DNA of 8,933 bases from an uncultured Clostridia bacterium (GCA_947304065.1 CAMZAI010000113.1:1-8933), one strand, 5' to 3'; shown: positions 1-7,174, counted from the stretch's first letter. Numbers and translations: made by a program. The notes: generated by a model not told the origin, from the sequence alone.

Positions 1-884
1 CCGCCGCACATGTGGCAGGGATTAAAGTATTGGCCGGTACCGTTGCAGAGAGGGCAGGGCGCGTCTTTCTCACTTCTCTTATGACCGCATCTGGCACAGT
101 ATTCGACTTCCTCCGTTACGGTAGCAACGATGAACTGCTCGGATTCGGTATTGCCGCCGCAGCTGTAGCAGGTTATATAGCCTTCGTCGCAAAATTCGCA
201 GAATGTTGCGCCTTTTCCGAAGCACAGCTCACAGGGGCCGCAGGTATCGCAGTAAATGCATTTGCCTGAGCCGAGGCAGTCGGGGCAGAGGACCTTTCCG
301 GGCTGTTCAAGCTCGGCGGTTACGACATTTACCGTAATTTCATGCTGAGCAGCCGTTTCATTTACGACTTCCTGCGTCTTTTCTTTGATCGCGGAGCTGT
401 CTGCGCTTGAATCGAGGACTGCGACATCTACTTTTACTTCTTTATTTTCTGTAAGATATTCATGCTCAATCGCGGCTTCGATGACCTGTTTGGTACATTC
501 CTCGATGCTCATGCCGGAAAAGTTGATGTCTGAATAAGCTGCTATGGCGTCATCGTTGAGGCAGTCGCCGTAGATGACAATGTTGTTTTCATCCACATAC
601 AGAGCCAGCTCGGGGTTTATCGTAAGATATACCACCGCGGTGCTCAGTTTGATCACCGCCTGCATATTGGTCTCGCCGGACGCCGTTTTCGGAGGTCCCG
701 TAGGTGCTGCAGTCGCGGTTGGCTTTGCTTCGGATGTAACGGCTGCCGATTGATCCGGCGGATCTTCATCCGATGCCTTTTTAGAACAAGCCATAAGTGT
801 GGAGCAGAGGAGCAGGATAACGGTCAGTACCGATATCACTCTCCTGCATGATCGTGGTCGTCTCGTCTGTACTTCCTTCTTCAA
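1..884 (-). CDS. Lipoprotein with RsgI-middle-like domain and DnaJ-type zinc-ribbon repeats (C-terminus off window)
   Basis: Reading the minus strand from a TTG at 884 gives 294 open codons to the window edge, so the gene is 3' partial. The TTG is preferred because AAGGGGG lies 8 bases upstream and an in-frame TAA lies just before it. Residues 1-33 form a lipoprotein signal: basic n-region (KK, RRPR, RR), hydrophobic stretch from V16, lipobox LMAC with Cys33. A Pro/Thr/Ala-rich linker spans about 37-73. Residues about 76-190 resemble the extracellular middle domain of RsgI anti-sigma factors: strand VVYLTINPELALYV, then CLNDDA, FSGMSIEE and the helix ending EHEYL. From Cys200 come CxxC pairs at 200/203, 209/212, 218/221, 229/232, 239/242, 263/266, 277/280 and 290/293, several as CxxCxGxG, like the DnaJ cysteine-rich domain. 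It is probably anchored outside the membrane and binds zinc; its role is unknown. No cytoplasmic anti-sigma domain is present in the part seen. Confidence 0.85.
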   Translation of the reverse strand, partial: MKKEVQTRRPRSCRRVISVLTVILLLCSTLMACSKKASDEDPPDQSAAVTSEAKPTATAAPTGPPKTASGETNMQAVIKLSTAVVYLTINPELALYVDENNIVIYGDCLNDDAIAAYSDINFSGMSIEECTKQVIEAAIEHEYLTENKEVKVDVAVLDSSADSSAIKEKTQEVVNETAAQHEITVNVVTAELEQPGKVLCPDCLGSGKCIYCDTCGPCELCFGKGATFCEFCDEGYITCYSCGGNTESEQFIVATVTEEVEYCARCGHKRSEKDAPCPLCNGTGQYFNPCHMCG

Positions 885-891
885 TAATGAT

Positions 892-899
892 TCCCCCTT
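892..899 (-). promoter_or_regulatory. Ribosome binding site fixing the TTG start of the lipoprotein gene
   Basis: On the minus strand AAGGGGGA is followed by an 8-base spacer and then TTG at 884-882. No in-frame ATG exists between this site and the upstream in-frame stop. The same AAGGGGG plus 8-base spacing precedes tldE in this window, which supports it as a genuine site. Confidence 0.7.
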
Positions 900-1097
900 T
901 TATAAGGAAATGTTAAAGGCAGATATTGAATCCGTTTTGTGATGTTACACAATTATGTAGAAGTTCACGAAAACGAAAAATAACTGTCTTATTTGTAAAA
1001 TTATAACATTTATATCGTCAAAACCATAGTCAGTAAATATACAGTTTTGATTTTAAACATGTTTGATTAAGGATAGGTATACTGCCCGAGGTACTAA

Positions 1098-1129
1098 TTG
1101 ACTTGCGTGAGGATGGGTTTTGGTATAAA
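1098..1129 (+). promoter_or_regulatory. Candidate promoter of the LuxR-type regulator gene
   Basis: TATAAA at 1124-1129 is preceded by TGG, giving an extended -10 (TGGTATAAA). The possible -35 boxes are TTGACT at 1098-1103 (20-base spacer, long) and TTGCGT at 1103-1108 (15-base spacer, short). Extended -10 promoters tolerate a poor -35. Transcription would start near 1136, about 30 bases before the gene. Confidence 0.4.
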
Positions 1130-1166
1130 TTAGGAGAGTAAACAGACTGGTTTACCATTTGGAGGC

Positions 1167-2570
1167 ATGATGGAGACTTTTATTTCTAAAAACAGGAATT
1201 TTATTATCTGCTGCGCGATCATCGCGGTGGTATATTTGCTGGATTCACTGCTGTTTTTTTCACAGTTCTATTTAATGTATGATTTTTACGATCAGAAGAC
1301 GATCGGCACCGTATCTACCGGATGGGCGTACCTGGCGCAGGGAGCAGGACTGGTTCTTTTTATGTACCTGTACAAAACCCGTACACACCTGTCGGCCCGC
1401 AGAGCATTCCAGGTTGTATCGTTTTTGGTCGAGGTTCCGGTGATCATAGCCTCGATCCTCATGCCCGGCAAAGTACTGCTGATGGTCATGATCGTGGTCC
1501 TGAACATCATAATCGGACTCCATTCGGGATTTACATTTACCCTGGCTGCGGCTCACGTGCCCACGTCGCGTCTCGGACTGTGCTACGGTCTGGCATATGC
1601 CGTCGGTGCTTTCGGAACCTGGCTGATCTCCGCGATCAGCGGCGGCGTTATGACTTCCTATCACATTATCTTCATTGACAGCGTGCTGATAGCCCTGATC
1701 GTGGTATTTATAATGATGTATAAGGATGCGTTTGACAATGAGCGGGACAGTGCGGACGGAGACCCGGAAGATCCTGCGCTGTCACCCGACACCGCGAGGG
1801 GCAGGAGAATATTGATCCTTTTATGCATAGTCATAGCGATCATGGCTCCCATTTCAAGTATCGGAACCAATAATAATCTGTACGTGCAGTACTGCAGCGA
1901 ACTTAACCTGCTCGCGCAGCGCAGCTTTTATGCTGTCGGGCTGATCGCGGCAGGAATGATATTCGACAAAAACCGTATAATCGGCGGAGTATGTGCCGTA
2001 GTAAGCCTTATCTATCCCATTGTGCTGATCATGGTCTACCGCGAGAGCGGACTGGTCACATTGGTCGTCGGATTGTCGTATGTAATACTCGGATTCTACG
2101 CCGTATACCGTGCAGCGTCGTTCATGGCGCTGGCTTCGGAGAGCAGACGACTGCATCTGGCACCGCTTGGACTGGCCGTGGCTCGTATCTGCGAGGCAGT
2201 CGTGGTACTGGCGCTCTCGGAAACAGGCAGCGATGAACTGACCTCGGTGATCCTGGTAAGCGTCCTGTTTATCCCGCTTGTACTGGTATTTTCCATGATG
2301 ATGAAGGAAAAGTACTCACCTTCGGAAATCCCGGCAGAGGCGCAAAGAGAGCTCAGCGCCGACGAGCGGCGCGCGGCTTTTGCGGGACAATACGGACTTA
2401 CGCGCCGTGAGGAGGAGATAGCCATGTTCCTTGCGGAAGGCCGTTCAAACGGTGAGATCGCGGAGCTGCTGCAGCTCTCGGAAAACACCGTGCGATTCCA
2501 CGTGTCAAATATATTAAAGAAGACCGGCATGAAGGACAGAAATGAAGTAAGCAGGGCCTACAGGCTGTAA
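1167..2570 (+). CDS. Membrane-bound LuxR-family regulator: MFS-like 12-helix N-terminus with C-terminal GerE HTH
   Basis: This 467-residue protein fuses an integral membrane domain to a DNA-binding domain. About twelve hydrophobic segments fill residues 10-387, in two sets of six separated by an acidic loop (about 188-212, DNERDSADGDPEDP), the usual layout of a major facilitator fold. A charged linker (about 388-408) leads to a LuxR/GerE helix-turn-helix at 410-467: YGLTRREEEIAMFLAEG, then SNGEIAELLQLS, with recognition helix SENTVRFHVSNILKK (438-452). It probably senses a ligand or membrane state and acts on DNA from the membrane; the ligand is not evident. GGAGG at 1161-1165 is 1 base from ATG 1167 but 4 bases from ATG 1170, so translation may well begin at 1170. 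The downstream hydrolase gene begins 10 bases after the stop, suggesting a shared transcript. Such MFS-LuxR fusions are numerous in some gut Actinomycetota (Coriobacteriia) and occur in Clostridia. Confidence 0.88.
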   Translation: MMETFISKNRNFIICCAIIAVVYLLDSLLFFSQFYLMYDFYDQKTIGTVSTGWAYLAQGAGLVLFMYLYKTRTHLSARRAFQVVSFLVEVPVIIASILMPGKVLLMVMIVVLNIIIGLHSGFTFTLAAAHVPTSRLGLCYGLAYAVGAFGTWLISAISGGVMTSYHIIFIDSVLIALIVVFIMMYKDAFDNERDSADGDPEDPALSPDTARGRRILILLCIVIAIMAPISSIGTNNNLYVQYCSELNLLAQRSFYAVGLIAAGMIFDKNRIIGGVCAVVSLIYPIVLIMVYRESGLVTLVVGLSYVILGFYAVYRAASFMALASESRRLHLAPLGLAVARICEAVVVLALSETGSDELTSVILVSVLFIPLVLVFSMMMKEKYSPSEIPAEAQRELSADERRAAFAGQYGLTRREEEIAMFLAEGRSNGEIAELLQLSENTVRFHVSNILKKTGMKDRNEVSRAYRL

Positions 2571-2580
2571 AGGTACGGAT

Positions 2581-4287
2581 ATGAAAGATAATTACGTGAG
2601 ATTGCTCACCTCGGAGGGCGAGCATTTAACAGGTATGCCGCATGAAGACTATCCCCGTCCCATGATGCGGCGTGAGGGCGAAAGCTCAAAATATATGCTC
2701 CTGAACGGAAAATGGAATTTCTGGAGCAGGAATAACGACTGTGAGATACTGGTACCTTTCTGCCCCGAAAGCCTGCTGTCGGGAATAAAGGAGCCGGTAA
2801 TATACGGGGAAAAGCTCTGCTGGGAGCGCAGCTTCAGTCTGGAGGATAACCTCGCAGGCATGCGTGTACTCCTGCATTTCGGCGCCGTTTCGGGCGAATC
2901 GAAGGTTTATGTGAACGATATTGAAGTCGCTTCGAATACCAACGGATATCTTCCTTTCAGCGCGGATATCACTCATGCTGTAATGCCGGAGGAGAACAGC
3001 GTCAGAGTGGAGGTCGTTCAAGGTCTGAAGCCCGAATATCCGCACGGAAAGCAGAGGATCAAGCGCGGCGGCATGTGGTACACGCCCGTGAGCGGCATAT
3101 GGCAGACCGTATGGATGGAGTTTGTACCGGAAAAATATATCGAGGCGGTAGATATCGATGCTGATGACACAGCGGCTGAAATAACCATTTCTTTTGCCGG
3201 CGGAGAGGCTGAAGGTGCGGTCGCTGTCTGCGAAGGAAAAGAATATCTTTTTAATGACAGCAGGGTGCGCATAGAACCGGATGCGAAGGAGCTCTGGAGC
3301 CCCGAACATCCCAAGCTCTACGATGTTGTGATAAAAGCCGGGGAGGATGAGGTACGTACTTATTTCGCACTCAGGAAGCTCGAGATAAAGGATTTCGGCG
3401 GCATCAAGCGCCTGTGCCTGAATGGCGAACCCTACTTTTTCAACGCCGTGCTCGACCAGGGGTATTTCAGCGACGGACTTTACACGCCTGCGGCGATCTC
3501 GCTGTACGAGCAGGACATTACGCGCATGAAGGCGCTGGGCTTCAACACATTGCGCAAACACATAAAGATCGAGCCCGAGCGGTTCTACTATGACTGCGAC
3601 AGGCTCGGGATGATCGTGTTCCAGGACATGGTCAATAATGGTTATTACAATTTTGTAAGGGATACGGCGCTGCCGACCGTAGGACTTCGCAGAAGACCGG
3701 GACTGTGCAACTCGAGGCGTGCCGTAAAAGAGAATTTCCTGAAGGCCATGGAGGGCACATACAGGCACCTGAAGAACCATCCTTCGATCTGCTGCTGGAC
3801 CATATTTAACGAGGGCTGGGGACAGGCGGACGCAGACGGGGCGTACAGGATCCTCAAAAAACTTGATCCGACGCGCTTTATCGACGCCACCAGCGGATGG
3901 TTCGCTGAGCATGAGAGCGACGTCGACAGCAGGCATATTTACTTTAAGGAGCTCAAGCCCTGGGGCAGGACCGACAGGCCGCAGGTGCTCTCGGAGTTCG
4001 GCGGATTCGTGCACAAATGCCCGGAGAACAGCTTTAACCGCGACAAAACCTACGGTTACGGGATCTACGAGAGCAGGGAGGAATTCGCTGCGGTAATGAG
4101 AAAGAAGTTTACCGACGAGGTTATTCCGCTGGCAAAGCAGGGACTCTGCGCTGCGGTCTATACGCAGGTATCCGACGTCGAGGATGAAACGAACGGTCTG
4201 CTGACATTTGACCGAAAAGTCTGCAAGGTGCTTCCGGAGGAGCTCGCGGGCATTGAAGAGGAGCTGCAGAAGGCTGTACGTTTATAG
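2581..4287 (+). CDS. Glycoside hydrolase family 2 protein, compact and cytoplasmic
   Basis: This 568-residue retaining glycosidase has the three core GH2 domains: a jelly-roll sugar-binding domain (about 35-180, ending RGGMWYTPVSGIWQTVWME), an Ig-like sandwich (about 181-265) and a TIM barrel (from about 266). The acid/base is Glu411 in TIFNEGWGQ and the nucleophile Glu472 in VLSEFGG. NTLRKH (322-327) and VFQDM (346-350) are further barrel motifs. There is no signal peptide, so it acts on imported sugars in the cytoplasm. It is much shorter than LacZ-type enzymes (about 1000 residues) and slightly shorter than E. coli beta-glucuronidase. Aligning GLLTFDRK (539-546) with the GIFTRDRK segment of that enzyme puts ETN (536-538) where it has its NxK glucuronate-recognition motif, which argues against glucuronides. 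The ribosome binding site is weak (AAAGG, 2569-2573, overlapping the upstream stop), consistent with coupling to the regulator gene. Substrate unknown. Confidence 0.92.
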   Translation: MKDNYVRLLTSEGEHLTGMPHEDYPRPMMRREGESSKYMLLNGKWNFWSRNNDCEILVPFCPESLLSGIKEPVIYGEKLCWERSFSLEDNLAGMRVLLHFGAVSGESKVYVNDIEVASNTNGYLPFSADITHAVMPEENSVRVEVVQGLKPEYPHGKQRIKRGGMWYTPVSGIWQTVWMEFVPEKYIEAVDIDADDTAAEITISFAGGEAEGAVAVCEGKEYLFNDSRVRIEPDAKELWSPEHPKLYDVVIKAGEDEVRTYFALRKLEIKDFGGIKRLCLNGEPYFFNAVLDQGYFSDGLYTPAAISLYEQDITRMKALGFNTLRKHIKIEPERFYYDCDRLGMIVFQDMVNNGYYNFVRDTALPTVGLRRRPGLCNSRRAVKENFLKAMEGTYRHLKNHPSICCWTIFNEGWGQADADGAYRILKKLDPTRFIDATSGWFAEHESDVDSRHIYFKELKPWGRTDRPQVLSEFGGFVHKCPENSFNRDKTYGYGIYESREEFAAVMRKKFTDEVIPLAKQGLCAAVYTQVSDVEDETNGLLTFDRKVCKVLPEELAGIEEELQKAVRL

Positions 4288-4332
4288 TTTTTTAATTAGA
4301 CTGTATTTCGAAAACGTGATATTCTAATATCG

Positions 4333-4381
4333 AAGGCTTTGCATACGCTGAAGTTTTATGCACGAAGCGTTGCAGAGCCTT
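4333..4381 (+). other. Hairpin in the tldD leader, no U-tract
   Basis: AAGGCTTTGCATACGCT (4333-4349) pairs with AGCGTTGCAGAGCCTT (4366-4381) as a 16-bp stem with one bulged T at 4344 and one T-G wobble, closing a 16-base loop. It is followed by TTATTCAACA rather than a run of T, so it is not a standard intrinsic terminator. It ends 13 bases before the AGGAGG of tldD. It could be a Rho-aided or weak terminator for the hydrolase operon, an mRNA-stabilising stem, or a structured leader. A smaller dyad, GATATT-CT-AATATC, lies just upstream (4318-4331). Confidence 0.55.
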
Positions 4382-4408
4382 TATTCAACATTATAGGAGG
4401 GAGTATTT

Positions 4409-5794
4409 ATGCTACAGGATATTATCAGATCCAAGACAGAACTGTTTGCCGACGGAGTGCAGACCGTTCTTCGCGGTCATGAGAACCGCCAGCGTTCGGT
4501 TACTCTTTTGAAGGGCAACCTCGTAAACAATGGCCGCAGCGAGGCAAAGGGCATCAGTGCCAGGGTTAATAACAACGGCACCTACGGTTTTGCTTCGATC
4601 GCGGAATACACACCCGAAGCGGCAGAGAAGGTTATCAAGGCCGCTACGGAGAATGCACTTTTTTTAGGAAGGCATTCAGGCAGGAACATCGTGCTGCCCG
4701 CATCTTTGGGAACAGGCTTCATCGACCTTAACGACACTATCGTCGATACCGAGCAGAAGCAGATCATTGAAGCGTGCAAGGCTCTGGACAGCTACGTTGT
4801 CGAGCACTGCCCGAACCTTACGAGCAGGACCATTTCCTACACCGAGGATTCGCAGGACAGGATCGTTTATTCTTCGGACGCGTTCAGCGGACATCTCGTT
4901 ACGCCCAGATGCTACATCTATGTAATGATGACGGCTGAAACAAAGGATGGAACCCCAGTTGAGCTGTTCAAGGCACTCGGAGGATACGGCAGCTTCCATG
5001 ACAATTTTGACAATCTCGAGCAGTACCATTCCGATATCGACGATCTTTATAAGAAGATCATGGATAAGAGGGAAGGCGTTTTTGCTGAGGCCGGCTACAA
5101 GACCGTTGTTCTCGGCGGAATGATGGGCGGCATGCTCGCTCACGAGGCTGTGGGACATACCGTTGAGGCCGATCTGGTACGCGGCGGAAGCGTTGCGGGA
5201 CCGAGCCTTAACAAGCGTGTGGCTTCCGACCTCGTTACAATGGTCGATTTTGCACATACTTACAACGGCGAGAGAGCGCCTCTTCCCGTATATCTGGACG
5301 ATGAGGGAACAAAGGCTGTAGACGACGTTCTGATCAAGGACGGAATCCTTGTCGGATACATGAACGACCGCGAGACCGCGCAGGAATTCGGCATGCAGCC
5401 TACAGGAAACGCGAGAGGCTGGGGCTTTGGCGACGAGCCCATCATCCGTATGAGAAATACCTGCATCCTTCCCGGAAAGAACACCGTTGAAGAGCTGATC
5501 TCATCGGTTGAAGACGGATATTATCTGATCGATTCGGGCAACGGACAGGCCGACCTTACGGGCGAGTTCATGTTCGGCGTGACCTGCGGCTATGAGATCA
5601 AGAACGGAAAGCTCGGACGTGCCCTGCTCGACACCACCGTTACCGGCGTAGCATTTGAGATGCTTAAGACCGTAGACATGGTATCGAACGAAGTTACATG
5701 GTCATCCAGCGGCTTCTGCGGAAAGAAGCAGCGTATGGCAGTAGGTATGGGCGGACCCCATATGCGCTGCAAGATCATGATCGGTGGAAGATAA
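4409..5794 (+). CDS. tldD: TldD, catalytic metalloprotease subunit of TldD/TldE
   Basis: This 461-residue protein matches TldD over its full length (E. coli TldD is 481). The zinc motif HExxxH is His245-Glu246-Ala-Val-Gly-His250, in GGMLAHEAVGHTVEADLV. The C-terminal zinc-ligand cysteine is Cys437, in SSGFCGKK, near the end as in the family. In the known complex, TldD pairs with TldE and cleaves unfolded or linear peptides fed through a narrow cavity; E. coli substrates include the microcin B17 leader and the antitoxin CcdA. It should be cytoplasmic, and there is no signal peptide. AGGAGGG at 4395-4401 with a 7-base spacer fixes the ATG. The partner gene starts 13 bases after the stop. No RiPP precursor or modification enzyme is visible here, so a housekeeping peptidase role is more likely than a dedicated RiPP role. 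Confidence 0.96.
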   Translation: MLQDIIRSKTELFADGVQTVLRGHENRQRSVTLLKGNLVNNGRSEAKGISARVNNNGTYGFASIAEYTPEAAEKVIKAATENALFLGRHSGRNIVLPASLGTGFIDLNDTIVDTEQKQIIEACKALDSYVVEHCPNLTSRTISYTEDSQDRIVYSSDAFSGHLVTPRCYIYVMMTAETKDGTPVELFKALGGYGSFHDNFDNLEQYHSDIDDLYKKIMDKREGVFAEAGYKTVVLGGMMGGMLAHEAVGHTVEADLVRGGSVAGPSLNKRVASDLVTMVDFAHTYNGERAPLPVYLDDEGTKAVDDVLIKDGILVGYMNDRETAQEFGMQPTGNARGWGFGDEPIIRMRNTCILPGKNTVEELISSVEDGYYLIDSGNGQADLTGEFMFGVTCGYEIKNGKLGRALLDTTVTGVAFEMLKTVDMVSNEVTWSSSGFCGKKQRMAVGMGGPHMRCKIMIGGR

Positions 5795-5799
5795 GGGGG
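5793..5799 (+). promoter_or_regulatory. Ribosome binding site deciding the tldE start
   Basis: AAGGGGG, overlapping the tldD stop codon, is 8 bases upstream of ATG 5808. This supports ATG 5808 over the in-frame GTG at 5784, which would overlap tldD and has no such site ahead of it. Confidence 0.75.
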
Positions 5800-5807
5800 T
5801 GCATCAG

Positions 5808-7106
5808 ATGAGTGAAATCAGAACTATCGCCGACAAATTTGACGGCATGATCAAAAACAACCATATTGAGAAATATTCATATACGCTTTCCCAGTCGGAG
5901 AAGCAGGAGCTGAACCTCGAGAACGGTGAGTTCAAGCTCATGAGAACTCTTTTCAACAATAACGGCAATATCAAAGTATTCCTCGGCAGCAAGATGGGCG
6001 CCGTAGGCGGAAACGACATTACCGACGAGGGCCTTAAGAAGCTGATCGCGGACGGTATCGCGGCCGCAGAATCAGCGGAAGAGGATCCCTGCCACGACAT
6101 CGCTCCCGATCAGGGCAAGGATGTATTTAAGCAGGGCGCTCTCGAGCCCGATCTGGACAAATTCATCGAGAGGATCAAGGAATTCCTCGACACCGTAGCA
6201 AAGGACTTTCCGAAGGTAAGGATCATGGCTTCGACAGGTTCTTACGACAAATGGAACTGGATCTCACGCAACTCGAACGGAACGGAATTCGAAGGTTTCG
6301 GCGGACAGTATTACTTCTCGATCGAGATCTGCGCTACCGACGGAGAGAAGACCACAGGTCTTGATTACACAGGTTTTTCAACCAAGACGCTTGACAAGCC
6401 CTTCATTGAGATGGCGGACATTAAGGAAAAGCTTACCAATATCGAGCTCAGCCTGAATCCCGTTGCTCTTGAGGGCAAATTCGAAGGCACGATCCTCATG
6501 ACGCCTTCGCAGGCGGGTGGATTCATCGCCATGTCGATGTTCAATTTCGCGAGCAGCGGCGGCATAATCGACGGAACCGCTCTTTGGAAGGATAAGATCG
6601 GAGAGCAGGTAGCCAGCGAAAAGCTGAGTGTGGCTCTGAAGCCTTTCGATGAAAGGATCGTAATGGGTGAGCGCGCTACGGCCAGCGGTTTCAGGACTGA
6701 GGAAGCGGACCTTATAGAGAAAGGTGTGCTCAAGCGCCATTTGCTGAGTCTTTACGCGGCAAACAAGACGGGACGTCCGGTTCTTAAGAATTCAGGCTTC
6801 GATCTGGTTGTTGAACCCGGCGACAAGACCTTTGCTGAGATGCTCGCATCCATAGACAAGGGCCTGCTCCTTGGCGGCTTCTCCGGCGGACAGCCCGGAG
6901 CGAACGGCGAATTCTCAGCGGTTGCGAAGAACAGCTTCCTGATCGAGAACGGCAAGATCAAGTGCGCGGTTACCGAGACCATGATCAACGGCAACCTCGC
7001 CGATGTAATGAAGAACATTACCGCGATCTCGAAGGAGCAGATCTGCGACGGCGGCGGAGTTGTACCTTATATCGCTGCAAGCGGAGTAGTAATTTCAGGT
7101 AAGTAA
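5808..7106 (+). CDS. tldE: TldE (PmbA), non-catalytic partner subunit of TldD/TldE
   Basis: From ATG 5808 this is a 432-residue protein of the TldD/PmbA family; E. coli PmbA is 450. Family features are the N-terminal alpha/beta region (YTLSQSEKQELNLENGEF), a central segment with GTILMTPSQAGGF and ERATASGFRTEEADLIEKG, and the C-terminal ETMINGNLADVMKNI (from about 390) with GGVVPYIAASGVVISGK at the end. It has no HExxxH, as expected: TldE forms the closed heterodimer and positions the substrate while TldD supplies zinc chemistry. The genes are adjacent and close here, unlike the unlinked E. coli pair, so subunits are probably made together. An in-frame GTG at 5784 would add eight residues (first MEDKGVHQ), but the ribosome binding site favours 5808. 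A strong terminator follows the stop. Confidence 0.95.
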   Translation: MSEIRTIADKFDGMIKNNHIEKYSYTLSQSEKQELNLENGEFKLMRTLFNNNGNIKVFLGSKMGAVGGNDITDEGLKKLIADGIAAAESAEEDPCHDIAPDQGKDVFKQGALEPDLDKFIERIKEFLDTVAKDFPKVRIMASTGSYDKWNWISRNSNGTEFEGFGGQYYFSIEICATDGEKTTGLDYTGFSTKTLDKPFIEMADIKEKLTNIELSLNPVALEGKFEGTILMTPSQAGGFIAMSMFNFASSGGIIDGTALWKDKIGEQVASEKLSVALKPFDERIVMGERATASGFRTEEADLIEKGVLKRHLLSLYAANKTGRPVLKNSGFDLVVEPGDKTFAEMLASIDKGLLLGGFSGGQPGANGEFSAVAKNSFLIENGKIKCAVTETMINGNLADVMKNITAISKEQICDGGGVVPYIAASGVVISGK

Positions 7107-7112
7107 AAATTT

Positions 7113-7156
7113 TTCTGCCCTTATCATTTTCTGCTTGACAAGGGCAGAAGTTTTTT
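7113..7156 (+). terminator. Intrinsic terminator after tldDE
   Basis: TTCTGCCCTT (7113-7122) pairs perfectly with AAGGGCAGAA (7140-7149); the loop is 17 bases, and after one G comes TTTTTT (7151-7156). An A-run before the left arm (7105-7109) gives it some bidirectional character, though no opposing gene needs it. It lies 6 bases after the tldE stop. Confidence 0.88.
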
Positions 7157-7163
7157 ATACAAT
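7135..7163 (+). promoter_or_regulatory. Near-consensus vegetative promoter of the symporter gene, overlapping the terminator
   Basis: A perfect -35 TTGACA (7135-7140) is followed by a 17-base spacer and TACAAT (7158-7163), one base off the -10 consensus. Start of transcription would be near 7170, leaving a leader of about 75 bases. The -35 lies in the loop and first base of the right arm of the tldDE terminator, and the T-run forms part of the spacer. Confidence 0.8.
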
Positions 7164-7174
7164 CACTTCAGTGC

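Larger units (their letters stand above)
885..1166. other. AT-rich divergent intergenic region
   Basis: These 282 bases hold no convincing gene. They separate the minus-strand lipoprotein gene from the plus-strand regulator gene and must carry promoters for both. For the minus strand, a consensus TATAAT lies at 1005-1000, but the nearest good -35 (TTGACG, 1021-1016) is only 10 bases away, so the promoter cannot be fixed. Two dyads are visible: perfect AAACATGTTT at 1055-1064 and imperfect TACACAATTATGTA at 946-959. Either could bind a regulator, but neither is a recognised operator. Confidence 0.6.

Noticed and set aside
12..269. Plus-strand open frame of 85 codons
   Set aside because: It lies antisense to the Cys-rich part of the lipoprotein, whose CxxC pattern, signal peptide and ribosome binding site are coherent.
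1000..1021. TATAAT and TTGACG on the minus strand as a promoter for the lipoprotein gene
   Set aside because: The boxes are only 10 bases apart, so they cannot form one promoter; either may contribute to another arrangement that cannot be resolved.
2686..4014. Minus-strand open frame of 442 codons
   Set aside because: It is antisense to the GH2 gene, which has clear domains and catalytic residues. The antisense product shows no recognisable motif; its length follows from codon bias in the sense gene.
4274..4293. Small hairpin CTGTA-CGTT-TATAG followed by six T at the end of the GH2 gene
   Set aside because: The stem is 5 bp, AT-rich with a G-T pair, and overlaps the stop codon; too weak to call a terminator.
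5784..5807. GTG 5784 as the start of tldE
   Set aside because: It would overlap tldD and has no ribosome binding site ahead of it, while ATG 5808 has AAGGGGG at 8 bases.
4409..7106. A RiPP biosynthetic cluster around tldDE
   Set aside because: No precursor peptide, cyclodehydratase, radical SAM or export gene is present in the window.
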